The translations under genes and the position numbers were made by a program. The notes beneath the pieces are model-generated. The model was not told where the DNA came from. It saw nothing but the letters and a program-made list of their open reading frames with translations, and ran no database searches. From the NCBI GenBank assembly GCA_016788065.1, contig JAEUTI010000030.1:1-57476 (forward strand): a DNA stretch of 57,476 nucleotides. The letters run 5' to 3'. Source of the stretch: Bacteroidia bacterium. Lineage in GTDB: Bacteria > Bacteroidota > Bacteroidia > AKYH767-A > OLB10. Within the stretch, counting starts at the first letter, position 1, and each line of letters starts with the position of its first letter. Of this stretch, positions 15,241-23,340 are shown piece after piece.

Positions 15241-15807
15241 TTAAACTATGTTATTTATATTCTTTATAGCCAAGGCGAATTTTTCATTCACTAGATTGGT
15301 TCTTCTTTTAATTTCAGAAGAACTAGCTGAATAATTTACTATATTCTTGCTAATTGGGTTGATTTTAGGATTGTCAGTAATGAATTTCACAAGGCTTTCA
15401 ATTTCTACCTCTATAGCATTTAGACACTCATGATTCAAATTAAAAGATGAAAACATTTGTTTTAATGGCTCAATGTTAAGGTCAAATTCTTTAGTTATTC
15501 TTGCTATTTCTGAAATTTCTATAAAATCTTTAGATACTAGTTGCGAATTAAAGTTCGTGAATGAAATCCAAATTGAATCAAGTTTCGGTTGAAGGTAATT
15601 ATGTAGATTAACAGACCTAGTATGAAATTTGTTGAGAGACGTAGCAATGTAAATGCCAACCACTGCCGTAATTAGGGAAATTACGGTTTCCACAAGATTA
15701 ACTTCAAGATCTACTTTAAAATATTTAAATTGAGTAATTATATAATTGGAAAAAATTCCAAGAATGAATGAAATTATTATGAAATAAATATTATTTCCTT
15801 TTTTCAT
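15241..15807 (-). CDS. Two-TM protein with long helical domain, third gene of cargo operon
   Basis: The 188-residue protein has two transmembrane helices (IYFIIISFILGIFSNYIITQF, residues 7-27, and VETVISLITAVVGIYIATSL, residues 39-58). A helical cytoplasmic domain follows (60-188) without catalytic motifs (for example LKQMFSSFNLNHECLNAIEV). Its start overlaps the DUF4325 gene by 17 bp, so the two are translationally coupled. It has the architecture of a membrane-anchored signal partner or effector, but no family is recognisable and the role is open. Confidence 0.6.
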   Translation of the reverse strand: MKKGNNIYFIIISFILGIFSNYIITQFKYFKVDLEVNLVETVISLITAVVGIYIATSLNKFHTRSVNLHNYLQPKLDSIWISFTNFNSQLVSKDFIEISEIARITKEFDLNIEPLKQMFSSFNLNHECLNAIEVEIESLVKFITDNPKINPISKNIVNYSASSSEIKRRTNLVNEKFALAIKNINNIV

Positions 15808-16111
15808 AAATGGATTCTTTGACCTTTGTAATGTATTTTGGTATTTCTTCAGAAATTAAAATTATATTATTCCAAACAACATCTGATCCATATTTATCTC
15901 CCAGTCTGATGAATGCCTCATTCAGAAATGAACTTGCGAACCCTTCAGTTCCATCTAATATAATTTTCAATTTAACTTGCCTTTTAATGGCTTCCGCAAA
16001 TTTAGGTTCAAGTAGTAAATCATAAAACTCTTGACCAGAATATGGACCATCATCATAAGTTCGGGCTCCCGGTTCTGTAGTAAAATCTTTGGCAATATTT
16101 ATTTCTATCAT
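15791..16111 (-). CDS. STAS-like DUF4325 protein
   Basis: The ATG at 16111 (MIEINIAKDFTTEPGARTY) is chosen over an in-frame GTG at 16138 because it matches the family N-terminus and does not overlap the upstream gene; the product is 106 residues. The hallmark motifs are PGARTYDDGPYSGQEFY and LDGTEGFASSFLNEAF. DUF4325 proteins have a STAS-like fold, related to anti-sigma-factor antagonists, and are often encoded beside HATPase proteins, as here: the upstream ATPase gene stops 4 bp before this start. By analogy with STAS/anti-sigma pairs, the ATPase may phosphorylate or bind this protein; that is inference. Confidence 0.8.
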   Translation of the reverse strand: MIEINIAKDFTTEPGARTYDDGPYSGQEFYDLLLEPKFAEAIKRQVKLKIILDGTEGFASSFLNEAFIRLGDKYGSDVVWNNIILISEEIPKYITKVKESIYEKRK

Positions 16112-16115
16112 TTTT

Positions 16116-17177
16116 TTAATTATAACAAGCTTTGACACAATTTCGACTCATTCTCCAGTAATAGTAAGTTCCCCTAAACCGAACGTTTAAAGTTTTGTAA
16201 ATCTGTTTATCAAAATCAAGAAATACATCATTCGAAATTACAACTAAATTCTCAAAGTATCTTTCTTGATAATTCTCAAATATTGTAGGTAATCCTTTGC
16301 CTCGGTAACGCAAACCAGTTCTACTTTCAATTCCATCTTTAAATGCGGTTTCTAATATATCTGCATTGTCTTTGAATATTCTGAGAACACTACTTAGCGT
16401 CGTGGTTTTCAATGAATTAATAATGCCTTTTCCATTATCTACAAAGGAAAATTTTACTCTATTTTCGGATTCATCATGACTGATTGCAAAATGCCAAATT
16501 AAATCTCTACTTGGCCCAAAAGCATGATCTGAACTGTTTCTCATCATTTCAAAAACTGTGCCTCTTAATGGAGGGTTTCTGCCAGTTTCGCCCCAAACTG
16601 TTTCATTTGCCTTTCTAATCTCACCAACAATATTAACTTTCAATTCGCCAATTCCTTGAGTTTTAAGGATTGTATTTTTGGAATTCAAGTTCTTTTCATC
16701 CAATTGGGTTTCCATATTTTTCAAAAACCCTGATTTTTCTAATATATCTTTTGCCTCACTGTCACGAGGTTTAGCACCTTTCATATATATTCCTTCTGCT
16801 CTCAATTCTTCAAGCACAGATAATAGCATTGCTATTGCACCTTCTCCAATATCAGTGATATCTTCAAGCACGATATTTAAATTATGACCGGATTTACCCT
16901 CCAACTTTACCTTGTTTATATATTCAATAACTTTCTCACAATTCTCATATTGTAGATTAAATATTTTGGGAGCAATCAAATCCTTAAAGTAAATACGTTT
17001 AGGTCCAACATAATGAGGTCCCTCATACACATAATTTCCGATTTTTGAATCGTAACGATTTTTGAGAACTATGTCATTTCCGGAATATTTTCTATTTTTT
17101 CTTTTTACATTCTTCCTAAATTCTTTTCTAGAATGTTTTTTTTGGTATCTAAGGTTTTGAGGGGTAAGTTTTTTCAT
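16116..17177 (-). CDS. STAS-like plus GHKL/HATPase fusion protein, first gene of cargo operon
   Basis: The 353-residue protein has a strongly basic N-terminus (residues 1-30), a STAS-like alpha/beta segment (about 70-155: NLNIVLEDITDIGEGAIAML, VLEELRAEGIYMKGAKP), and a GHKL ATPase domain (about 200-345). ATPase motifs are the N-box (FEMMRNSSDHA, residues 209-219), G1 (VDNGKGI, 246-252) and a G2-like glycine loop (GLRYRGKGLPTI, 288-299). The pattern is that of serine-kinase or anti-sigma-like and sensory ATPases rather than full histidine kinases: no phosphoacceptor His domain or receiver is seen. It leads the three-gene minus-strand operon, with its own 5' region next to the right end of the element, and is likely element cargo. 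Confidence 0.75.
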   Translation of the reverse strand: MKKLTPQNLRYQKKHSRKEFRKNVKRKNRKYSGNDIVLKNRYDSKIGNYVYEGPHYVGPKRIYFKDLIAPKIFNLQYENCEKVIEYINKVKLEGKSGHNLNIVLEDITDIGEGAIAMLLSVLEELRAEGIYMKGAKPRDSEAKDILEKSGFLKNMETQLDEKNLNSKNTILKTQGIGELKVNIVGEIRKANETVWGETGRNPPLRGTVFEMMRNSSDHAFGPSRDLIWHFAISHDESENRVKFSFVDNGKGIINSLKTTTLSSVLRIFKDNADILETAFKDGIESRTGLRYRGKGLPTIFENYQERYFENLVVISNDVFLDFDKQIYKTLNVRFRGTYYYWRMSRNCVKACYN

Positions 17178-17254
17178 TGTTGAACCTCTAATCCTTTAAA
17201 AGAGATGATATCTTAATTGCCTAGACTAAATTAAACGAAAGATCAAGATTTTTA

Positions 17255-17274
17255 TCCCCTGAACAGTCCCCTGA
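17255..17274 (+). promoter_or_regulatory. Putative integrase arm-type sites, right end
   Basis: TCCCCTGAACAGTCCCCTGA is a direct pair of TCCCCTGA at a 12-bp period, 53 bp inside attR. It matches the left-end pair at 8126-8145 in octamer, period and orientation, which supports binding by the integrase arm domain. Confidence 0.6.
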
Positions 17275-17326
17275 TCTAAAAAATTACTATTAAGCCTTTA
17301 ATAATCAAATAAATACCAATACAACT

Positions 17327-17350
17327 AGTACCCGGGACGGGGGTCGAACC
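17327..17350. repeat. Right attachment site (attR core) within tRNA-Leu 3' end
   Basis: This 24-bp segment covers the acceptor and T-arm 3' half of tRNA-Leu and matches attL at 7988-8011 with one mismatch. Because the tRNA stays intact here, integration preserved the gene. Confidence 0.88.
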
Positions 17351-17414
17351 CGTACGATCTTTAAGGATCACAGGATTTTAAGTCCTGCGTGTCTACCAAT
17401 TCCACCACCCAGGC
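17329..17414 (-). tRNA. tRNA-Leu (UAA)
   Basis: On the minus strand the 86-nt sequence folds as a class II tRNA: acceptor GCCTGGG/CCCGGGT with G-T wobbles, an anticodon stem CAGGA/TCCTG around the loop CTTAAAA (anticodon TAA), a long variable arm and a T-loop TTCGACC. The discriminator is A; CCA is not encoded. It is the integration target of the element at its 3' end and lies downstream of tRNA-Gly on the same strand. Confidence 0.95.
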
Positions 17415-17491
17415 AGGGAAGGAGAGTGCTGACGCTCACCCTTACCTGCAAGCAGATGGGGTGCTGTGCTTCATGCACTTTCTTTTGTGTG

Positions 17492-17521
17492 AAAAATAAA
17501 AGCCCTTTCAATGAAAGGGCT
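17492..17521 (-). terminator. Rho-independent terminator after tRNA-Gly
   Basis: On the minus strand AGCCCTTTC-ATT-GAAAGGGCT is followed by TTTTATTTTTC. The strong stem and T-run sit immediately 3' of tRNA-Gly, so tRNA-Gly and tRNA-Leu may be partly or wholly separate transcripts. Confidence 0.8.
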
Positions 17522-17524
17522 TCG

Positions 17525-17597
17525 AGCGAAAGACGAGTCTCGAACTCGCGACCTCAACCTTGGCAAGGTTGCGCTCTACCAACTGAGCTACTTTCGC
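17525..17597 (-). tRNA. tRNA-Gly (GCC)
   Basis: The 73-nt minus-strand sequence starts GCGAAAGTAGCTCAGTTGG. It has acceptor GCGAAAG/CTTTCGC, anticodon stem CAACC/GGTTG around TTGCCAA (anticodon GCC), T-arm GCGAG-TTCGAGA-CTCGT and discriminator T. CCA is not encoded. Two decayed relatives lie just upstream of it on the same strand. Confidence 0.96.
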
Positions 17598-17613
17598 TTA
17601 TATTTTCAATTTT

Positions 17614-17694
17614 TCTGGTCTCGAACTCCGACCAAAATCCGCCCGCTGGCGGATTGCGCTCTACTCCCGATAGCTATCGGGAAGCTACTTTCGC
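17614..17694 (-). pseudogene. Decayed tRNA-Gly-like copy with palindrome in place of the D-loop
   Basis: The minus strand starts GCGAAAGTAGCT exactly like tRNA-Gly, but the D-loop is replaced by the 16-bp perfect palindrome CCCGATAGCTATCGGG (17666-17681). GTAGAGCGC then resumes the tRNA sequence, the anticodon arm is replaced by a second hairpin (ATCCGCCAGCGGGCGGAT), and a T-arm-like GTTCGAGACC ends it. It cannot fold as a working tRNA. Confidence 0.7.
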
Positions 17695-17711
17695 TTATAT
17701 TTTCAATTTTT

Positions 17712-17750
17712 TCTGGTCTCGAACTCCGACCAAAATCCGCCCGATGGCGA
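17712..17750 (-). pseudogene. Second, truncated tRNA-Gly-like copy
   Basis: Only the 3' part remains (a hairpin remnant and the T-arm-like GGTCGGAGTTCGAGACCAG). The segment 17683-17743 repeats 17586-17645 almost exactly, a 97-bp tandem period, so it arose by duplication of the tRNA-flanking unit. Confidence 0.6.
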
Positions 17751-17861
17751 ATGTGAATTAAACCGACTTTTGAATTTGATGTGCTACTTCGCAATCGGAC
17801 TGCAAATTTAAGATCAAAATCATAAAATGCAAAATTAAAAGTCAAAAAGTTATTGGCGACC

Positions 17862-20486
17862 TTAGTGTTTGGTTATCAACTTCTTAATATCATTTAGCTT
17901 CATCAGAGCCTCTACCGGCGTAAGTGTGTTTATATCGGTTTTCAGGATTTCCTCTCTTATTTGCTCCAGCAAAGGATCATCTAATTTGAAGAAACTGAGT
18001 TGAAATGCCTCTTTTTCGGCTTGCCCTGAAGCTGTTTTAACCAATTCAGCATTACTGTGTGCTTTCTCGAGCAAGGAGAGCATCTGGTTGGCCTTTTGAA
18101 TGGTTCTGGAGGGCATTCCGGCCATTTTAGCCACATGAATACCAAAGCTGTGCTCACTGCCACCGGGAACCAGCTTTCGAAGGAACAGGATCTTCTGACC
18201 GGTTTCCTTAACGGAGACATGATAATTCCTGATTCTGCCCAAAACAGCGGCTATTTCATTCAATTCATGGTAATGGGTTGCGAAAAGTGTTTTGGCCCTC
18301 GCTCCCTGATGTTCATGAATGTAATCGGCAATGGCCCAGGCAATAGAAATACCATCGTAGGTACTTGTTCCGCGACCAATTTCATCGAGAATAACCAGAC
18401 TGCGTGGGGAAAGATTATTTAAGATACTGGCCGTTTCATTCATCTCTACCATGAAAGTAGATTCCCCGGATGAAATATTATCGGAGGCTCCTACACGAGT
18501 GAATATTTTATCGACAATTCCAATGGTTGCAGCACGTGCAGGGACAAATGATCCAATTTGAGCCATTAAAACTATAAGGGCAGTTTGCCGGAGCAGGGCT
18601 GATTTACCCGACATATTGGGACCGGTAATGATTAAAATTTGCTGTGTATCCGGATCCAGAAATACATCGTTGGCAACATAACTTTCGCCCGGAGGTAATT
18701 GCTTCTCCAAAACAGGATGCCTGCCGTCTTTTATATCGAGCAGTAGAGAATCATCGAGCAGGGGACGGGTATAATTATTTTCCAGAGCAACATTGGCAAA
18801 TGCCAGCAGACAATCGAGGCGTGCAATACAATTGGCATTTAATTGCACCGGCGAAATGTACTCCGATATTTTTATTACAAGATCATTGTAGAGTTGTTCT
18901 TCAATAGCCAGAATTTTTTCCTCGGCTCCCAGAATTTTCTCTTCGTAAACTTTAAGCTCTTCGGTGATATACCGCTCCGCATTGACCAGTGTTTGTTTGC
19001 GGGTCCATTCGGGTGGCACTTTCGACTTATGTGAATTGGTGACTTCAATGTAGTAACCAAAAACATTGTTGAAGGATATTTTCAAAGAAGGAATCCCTGT
19101 TCTTTCAGATTCCCTTTGCTGCACTTTTAGTAAATAGTCTTTTCCGGAAAATGCAATCTGACGAAGTTCATCTAACTCAGCAGAAATACCATCACAAATG
19201 ACTCCGCCTTTCGCAACCAGTGCAGGTGGATCAGGGTGAATGGTTTTTTCGAGCAGGGCAATTAAAGCAGGGCAGGAGTTCATCTGATCACCTATCATTT
19301 TCAGATTTTCGTTACCTGAAAATTTACATAAGGTAACTAGCGGATCAACAGCCAGCATGGCTCGTTTTAACTGTACCAGTTCACGTGGATTAATTCTGCG
19401 AATGGCAACTTTTGAAATCAGACGTTCGAGGTCGCCTATGGTGCCAATTAATTTCCCGGCTTCTGCAGCAGGTTCTCTTTTCTCTGTGAAAAAATGAACT
19501 ACATCCTGCCTTTCCAAAAGTGGTTCCCGTTCTTTCAGTGGCATCAGAATCCAACGTCTTAATAGACGGGCTCCCATGGGTGAAATAGTATGATCGAGTA
19601 TGCTTACTAAGGTTCGGGCATTTTCGTGCGGAGAACTCACCAATTCCAGATTCCTGATGGTGAATTTATCGAGCCACACATAGCGATCTTCATCGATGCG
19701 CGATAATGCTGAAATATGACCGACTTTCTCCTGGTGATTTTGCTTCAGGTAATAAAGTGCTGCACCAGCTGCAATAACCGCATCATCCATTTCATGAATA
19801 CCAAAACCTTTCAAAGAAGTGGTACCAAAATGTTTCAGCAGTGTTTCTTCTCCGTATTCGCGGGTAAAGACCCAGTCATCCAGGTGATAAGTGTAATACT
19901 TCTCACCATTTTGTGCAGCAAATTCTTTAAGTCGGGAGCGAGAGACAACTACTTCACTTGGACTAAAGTTCATTAATACTTTATCGACATACTCATCGGT
20001 GCCTTCAGCACATAAGAACTCACCGGTTGAAACATCGAGCAGGGCAATTCCGGTATTACGAAAGCCTTTATGGATTATTGCCAGGAAGTTATTTGCCCGG
20101 TGATCCAGAATTTTATCATTAAAGGCTACTCCGGGTGTTACCAGTTCGGTGACGCCCCGCTTAACAATAGTTTTGGTAGTTTTAGGATCTTCCAGCTGAT
20201 CACAAATAGCAACCCTTTGACCGGCACGTACCAGCTTTGGAAGATAGGTATCGAGGGCATGGTATGGGAAGCCTGCCAAATCCATATAGGCAGCGGCTCC
20301 ATTGGCCCTTTTGGTAAGCACAATTCCAAGGATACCGGCAGTTTTGACGGCATCTTCATTGAATGTTTCATAAAAATCACCAACACGGAACAACAATAAT
20401 GCATCAGGGTACTTTGCCTTAATAGCATTGTACTGTTTCATTAAAGGTGTTTCGGTTTCGGCGGCTTTTGTTTTGGTTTCTTTCAT
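17862..20486 (-). CDS. mutS: DNA mismatch repair protein MutS
   Basis: This 874-residue MutS1 recognises mismatches and small loops and uses ATP to recruit MutL. The mismatch-binding F-x-E motif is present (GDFYETF, Phe38 and Glu40), followed by connector, lever and clamp regions. The ATPase domain carries the P-loop GPNMSGKS, a downstream Walker B region ([15 protein letters not shown]) and the His loop FATHYHEL. The length is typical for the family. Divergent from the TrmH-family gene. The short C-terminal extension ends in helical residues as in other Bacteroidota MutS proteins. Confidence 0.98.
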   Translation of the reverse strand: MKETKTKAAETETPLMKQYNAIKAKYPDALLLFRVGDFYETFNEDAVKTAGILGIVLTKRANGAAAYMDLAGFPYHALDTYLPKLVRAGQRVAICDQLEDPKTTKTIVKRGVTELVTPGVAFNDKILDHRANNFLAIIHKGFRNTGIALLDVSTGEFLCAEGTDEYVDKVLMNFSPSEVVVSRSRLKEFAAQNGEKYYTYHLDDWVFTREYGEETLLKHFGTTSLKGFGIHEMDDAVIAAGAALYYLKQNHQEKVGHISALSRIDEDRYVWLDKFTIRNLELVSSPHENARTLVSILDHTISPMGARLLRRWILMPLKEREPLLERQDVVHFFTEKREPAAEAGKLIGTIGDLERLISKVAIRRINPRELVQLKRAMLAVDPLVTLCKFSGNENLKMIGDQMNSCPALIALLEKTIHPDPPALVAKGGVICDGISAELDELRQIAFSGKDYLLKVQQRESERTGIPSLKISFNNVFGYYIEVTNSHKSKVPPEWTRKQTLVNAERYITEELKVYEEKILGAEEKILAIEEQLYNDLVIKISEYISPVQLNANCIARLDCLLAFANVALENNYTRPLLDDSLLLDIKDGRHPVLEKQLPPGESYVANDVFLDPDTQQILIITGPNMSGKSALLRQTALIVLMAQIGSFVPARAATIGIVDKIFTRVGASDNISSGESTFMVEMNETASILNNLSPRSLVILDEIGRGTSTYDGISIAWAIADYIHEHQGARAKTLFATHYHELNEIAAVLGRIRNYHVSVKETGQKILFLRKLVPGGSEHSFGIHVAKMAGMPSRTIQKANQMLSLLEKAHSNAELVKTASGQAEKEAFQLSFFKLDDPLLEQIREEILKTDINTLTPVEALMKLNDIKKLITKH

Positions 20487-20611
20487 CGGGATGCTTTCCG
20501 GAAATGCGAACCGCTAAGGTAAGGTCATTTTTTGGAATGTTTTCCCCCGCATAGTCAATTACACGATTAATTTTCAGATAGTATCTTTACCACGTAATTG
20601 ATCCCTAAAAA

Positions 20612-21145
20612 ATGAAATTTATAAGCAACGATTTGCTCGGAAGACCTGATCTGGAAGATTATCGCAATCTGACAAAAATACCCGTAGCAGTCCTATTGGA
20701 TGATGTACGCAGTGGCTTGAATGTTGGCTCTGTTTTTCGAAGTTCCGATAGTTTTCTGATCGAGAAAATAATTCTCTGTGGAATTACTGCCAAACCTCCG
20801 GAGCGCGATATTTTGAAATCAGCATTGGGTGCCACCGAATCGGTTTCCTGGGAATATTTTGAATCGGTGACAGATGCCATTCATAATATGAAAGAGGAGG
20901 GAAGAACAGTTTACGCTGTTGAGCAAAGCAGTGCAAGTATACCATTGCAGGAAATTGGTAACCTGAACCAGGAATCGTTTGCCTTAATTTTCGGAAATGA
21001 GGTGAAAGGGGTAAATGAAAAAGTCTTGCCGTTGATTGATGGTTGCATTGAAGTTCCTCAATCAGGAACCAAACATTCGCTCAACATTGCAGTATGTGCC
21101 GGCATTGTACTGTGGGAATTTTATAAGAAGTTTCATCTGAAATAA
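20612..21145 (+). CDS. TrmH-family (SpoU) RNA 2'-O-methyltransferase
   Basis: The 177-residue protein has the SPOUT knot motifs: VAVLLDDVRSGLNVGSVFRS (motif 1), ALIFGNEVKGVNEKVLP (motif 2, SAM-binding) and VPQSGTKHSLNIAVCAGIVLW (motif 3). These enzymes methylate ribose 2'-OH in tRNA or rRNA using S-adenosylmethionine. It lacks the N-terminal substrate-binding domain of larger relatives, and the exact RNA target cannot be told. It diverges from mutS and ends in a strong hairpin terminator. Confidence 0.9.
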   Translation: MKFISNDLLGRPDLEDYRNLTKIPVAVLLDDVRSGLNVGSVFRSSDSFLIEKIILCGITAKPPERDILKSALGATESVSWEYFESVTDAIHNMKEEGRTVYAVEQSSASIPLQEIGNLNQESFALIFGNEVKGVNEKVLPLIDGCIEVPQSGTKHSLNIAVCAGIVLWEFYKKFHLK

Positions 21146-21153
21146 AAGTCAAT

Positions 21154-21186
21154 AAAAAAGGCGTTCCGATGTGGAACGCCTTTTTT
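21154..21186. terminator. Bidirectional rho-independent terminator
   Basis: GGCGTTCC (21160-21167) and GGAACGCC (21173-21180) form an 8-bp stem with a 5-nt loop, flanked by A-runs and T-runs, so it can serve both the TrmH-family gene and the convergent OmpA-like gene. Confidence 0.93.
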
Positions 21187-21203
21187 GATTCAGTAGAATC
21201 GTA

Positions 21204-22622
21204 TTACTTAACAACTGAAAAATCTACACGACGATTCATTGGTTTGTTAGCTGTATTAGCCAAAGGATCTTTTTCACCTTTTGACTCAGTCGATAAACGA
21301 GCTGCATCAATACCGTAAACTTTAACGAGGTGATTCTTAACAGCATCAGCACGTTTTAAACCAAGTTTATCATTGTATTGCTCAGAAGCAGTGATGTCAG
21401 TGTTACCTGTAATCATGATTTTCAATTCAGGATTAGCTTTCAAAGCACGTGCAACAACCAGGATTCTGTCTTTATATTGTTGTTTAACTTCAGATGAATT
21501 GGTATCGAAAAATACAGAAGGAAGGAAGGAAACTGCTCCACCGCCACCTATTGGATCATCCATTTTAATGGTGATACCCTGGAAGTTAACCAATTTACCT
21601 TTTTCAGTTGCAGGCTCAAGGTCACGGCTATCTGGAACACCATCACCATCAGTATCAATTTCAACACCGTTAGCATCAACTTTAGCTCCTTTTAAGCTGA
21701 ATGGATCACCATCTTTAGTATCTGCAATTCCGTCACCATCAGTATCAACTGAAGTACCGTCTCCATATACTTTTTGTCCTTCCGGAGTAGCGTTGTCCTT
21801 ATCGAACATATCACCAACACCATCTTTATCTTTATCGCCTGATAATAAATCAACACGGTCTTTCAGATCAGCAATATCGTTGTAAACAACTTCCATTGGG
21901 TTGATCCACTCCATGTGCTTGTTTTTCTTACCAATAGCATAATTGATATTTAAGCGAATGAAAGCGTAGTTGTCATATTCTGAAAGCTCTTTGTTAACTC
22001 CATCAACCTTATCTGTGAAGGTTTTGCGGAAGTCATAGCTTAATCCCAGGTCAAATTTCTTTATTTGATATTTGAAACCTAGACTTGCAGGGATCATAAT
22101 TTCAGAAACATTACCTGTTTTTGCAATTAAAATTTTAGTTGCGCTATCTTTCAGTTCGCCATCAAAGTTGAACATTCCAATTCCTAAACTAACATAGAAA
22201 TGGAATTTCTTGTTCCTCTTCAAATGGGAAATATTACCGAAAGTATATACTCCTTCAAGAGCACCTTCCATAACCGGACTTTCAAAATTAACGGTGTAAG
22301 CAGTTGGTCCGATTTTTTCACGGCTTGGACCAGCTTCAAACATTCCGTATGAACCCGATAAACGTAGTCCAACTGAATGACTCAGTTGACGGGTTAATTG
22401 TAAACCGAAATTCGGTGTAAAAGGGAGGTCCTTGAATGCATTATTGTTTTTTGAGTCTTTAAGGACATCACCTAAAAATAACGTTTGGCCAAAGGAAATT
22501 CCTACAGACCAACGGTCATAATCTTTCGATTTCGGGAGACCGTATTTGCCTGAACTCTGGGCAAATAGGCTGCTTCCTAAAAACAAAAAGCAACAAGTAA
22601 ACATTAATAAGTTTCGTTTCAT
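21204..22622 (-). CDS. OmpA-family outer-membrane protein with thrombospondin type 3 repeats
   Basis: The 472-residue protein has a signal peptide (MKRNLLMFTCCFLFLGSSLFAQ) and an outer-membrane beta-barrel domain (about 36-250). Calcium-binding thrombospondin type 3 repeats follow (about 263-330: DKDKDGVGDMFD, DTDGDGIADTKDGDP, DTDGDGVPDSRD). A C-terminal OmpA peptidoglycan-binding domain (about 370-472) has SVFFDTNSSEVK, GNTDITASEQYNDKLGLKRA and the Arg-rich end PMNRRVDF. It likely tethers the outer membrane to the cell wall. Highly expressed relatives are common in Bacteroidota. Confidence 0.93.
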   Translation of the reverse strand: MKRNLLMFTCCFLFLGSSLFAQSSGKYGLPKSKDYDRWSVGISFGQTLFLGDVLKDSKNNNAFKDLPFTPNFGLQLTRQLSHSVGLRLSGSYGMFEAGPSREKIGPTAYTVNFESPVMEGALEGVYTFGNISHLKRNKKFHFYVSLGIGMFNFDGELKDSATKILIAKTGNVSEIMIPASLGFKYQIKKFDLGLSYDFRKTFTDKVDGVNKELSEYDNYAFIRLNINYAIGKKNKHMEWINPMEVVYNDIADLKDRVDLLSGDKDKDGVGDMFDKDNATPEGQKVYGDGTSVDTDGDGIADTKDGDPFSLKGAKVDANGVEIDTDGDGVPDSRDLEPATEKGKLVNFQGITIKMDDPIGGGGAVSFLPSVFFDTNSSEVKQQYKDRILVVARALKANPELKIMITGNTDITASEQYNDKLGLKRADAVKNHLVKVYGIDAARLSTESKGEKDPLANTANKPMNRRVDFSVVK

Positions 22623-22725
22623 GATTGGTTTATTTATGAGTTGTTAAGTCTTTCTCAGGCTGCAAGTATAAACAAATGTTTTTTTAAAAAAAAATTGAAT
22701 TCAAAATTATATTGACCATCAAAAG

Positions 22726-23337
22726 TTAATAACTATGTGAAAGTATTGCATTTACAATGGTTTTGAAGTCATTTTCGTTGGCCAGAAAATCACTATTATT
22801 GGTATCAATTTTTAATACACGGCTGTTTTGCTGGATATCTAAAAATCGTTGATATTCATTTGTAATTTTATGCAAATATTCATCTGTAATAGATTTCTCG
22901 TAAGGCCTGCCACGTTTGTGAATGTTTTTTTGTAACGTTGGAATGTCTTTGTCAAGATATACAAGAAGTTGAGGCTCAGGAACATGCGATGAAACTATTT
23001 GAAAAAAAGATTGATAGAGCTCTAGTTCTGCAGGGTCCAGATTAACCGATGCAAAAAGCCTGGATTTGTGAAAATGGTAATCAGAAACTACCACGCCATG
23101 TTTATTTTCCTCAAATATTTTCCTGAGTTGATGGTACCTGGCAGCCATAAATGAAAGTTCTAATGGAAATCCATATTTTTCGGGATTGGTATAAAATTGT
23201 GGCAGGAATGCATTTTCAGCAAATTCTTCCAATACCAACGCAGCCCCCATATGTTCTGCAAGTCGGGTTGCCAAAGAGGTTTTTCCGGCACCGATATTGC
23301 CTTCAATAACTATGTATTTAGTTTGATTATCAGTCAT
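22726..23337 (-). CDS. Deoxynucleoside kinase
   Basis: The 203-residue protein has the dNK P-loop GNIGAGKTS at the N-terminus, the substrate-binding FAENAFLPQFY region, DYHFHKSRLF and the lid motif KRGRPYEKS. It phosphorylates deoxynucleosides such as deoxyadenosine or deoxyguanosine in nucleotide salvage. It starts 3 bp after the folK stop, so folK-dNK is an operon. A second dNK lies at 29983; the two share the fold but differ in the lid and N-terminal loop, so they may have different substrates, as in Bacteroidota and Lactobacillus dual kinases. Confidence 0.92.
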   Translation of the reverse strand: MTDNQTKYIVIEGNIGAGKTSLATRLAEHMGAALVLEEFAENAFLPQFYTNPEKYGFPLELSFMAARYHQLRKIFEENKHGVVVSDYHFHKSRLFASVNLDPAELELYQSFFQIVSSHVPEPQLLVYLDKDIPTLQKNIHKRGRPYEKSITDEYLHKITNEYQRFLDIQQNSRVLKIDTNNSDFLANENDFKTIVNAILSHSY

Positions 23338-23340
23338 TTA

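Larger units (their letters stand above)
7988..17350. mobile_element. Integrative element in tRNA-Leu(UAA), about 9.4 kb, possible phage satellite or IME
   Basis: The boundaries are 24-bp direct repeats (7988-8011 and 17327-17350, one mismatch) that coincide with the 3' end of the intact tRNA-Leu at the right side. Inside the left end are a tyrosine integrase, then an unknown protein, an excisionase-like HTH protein, a possible Rep protein, several small genes including a DUF5681-like one, and cargo. Matching pairs of TCCCCTGA, each with a 12-bp period, lie just inside both ends and probably bind the integrase arm domain. No relaxase, conjugation or structural phage genes are seen, so it is not self-transmissible on this evidence. 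Confidence 0.85.

Noticed and set aside
7988..17350. Conjugative element (ICE)
   Set aside because: No relaxase, coupling protein or type IV secretion genes were seen inside the boundaries.
17426..17845. Several overlapping open frames in both directions over the tRNA region
   Set aside because: They run through tRNA-Gly and its decayed copies; the long frames come from the tandem 97-bp unit.
17862..20486. Plus-strand frames opposite mutS (for example 18057-18422 and 20070-20399)
   Set aside because: They are antisense shadows of a well-conserved gene.
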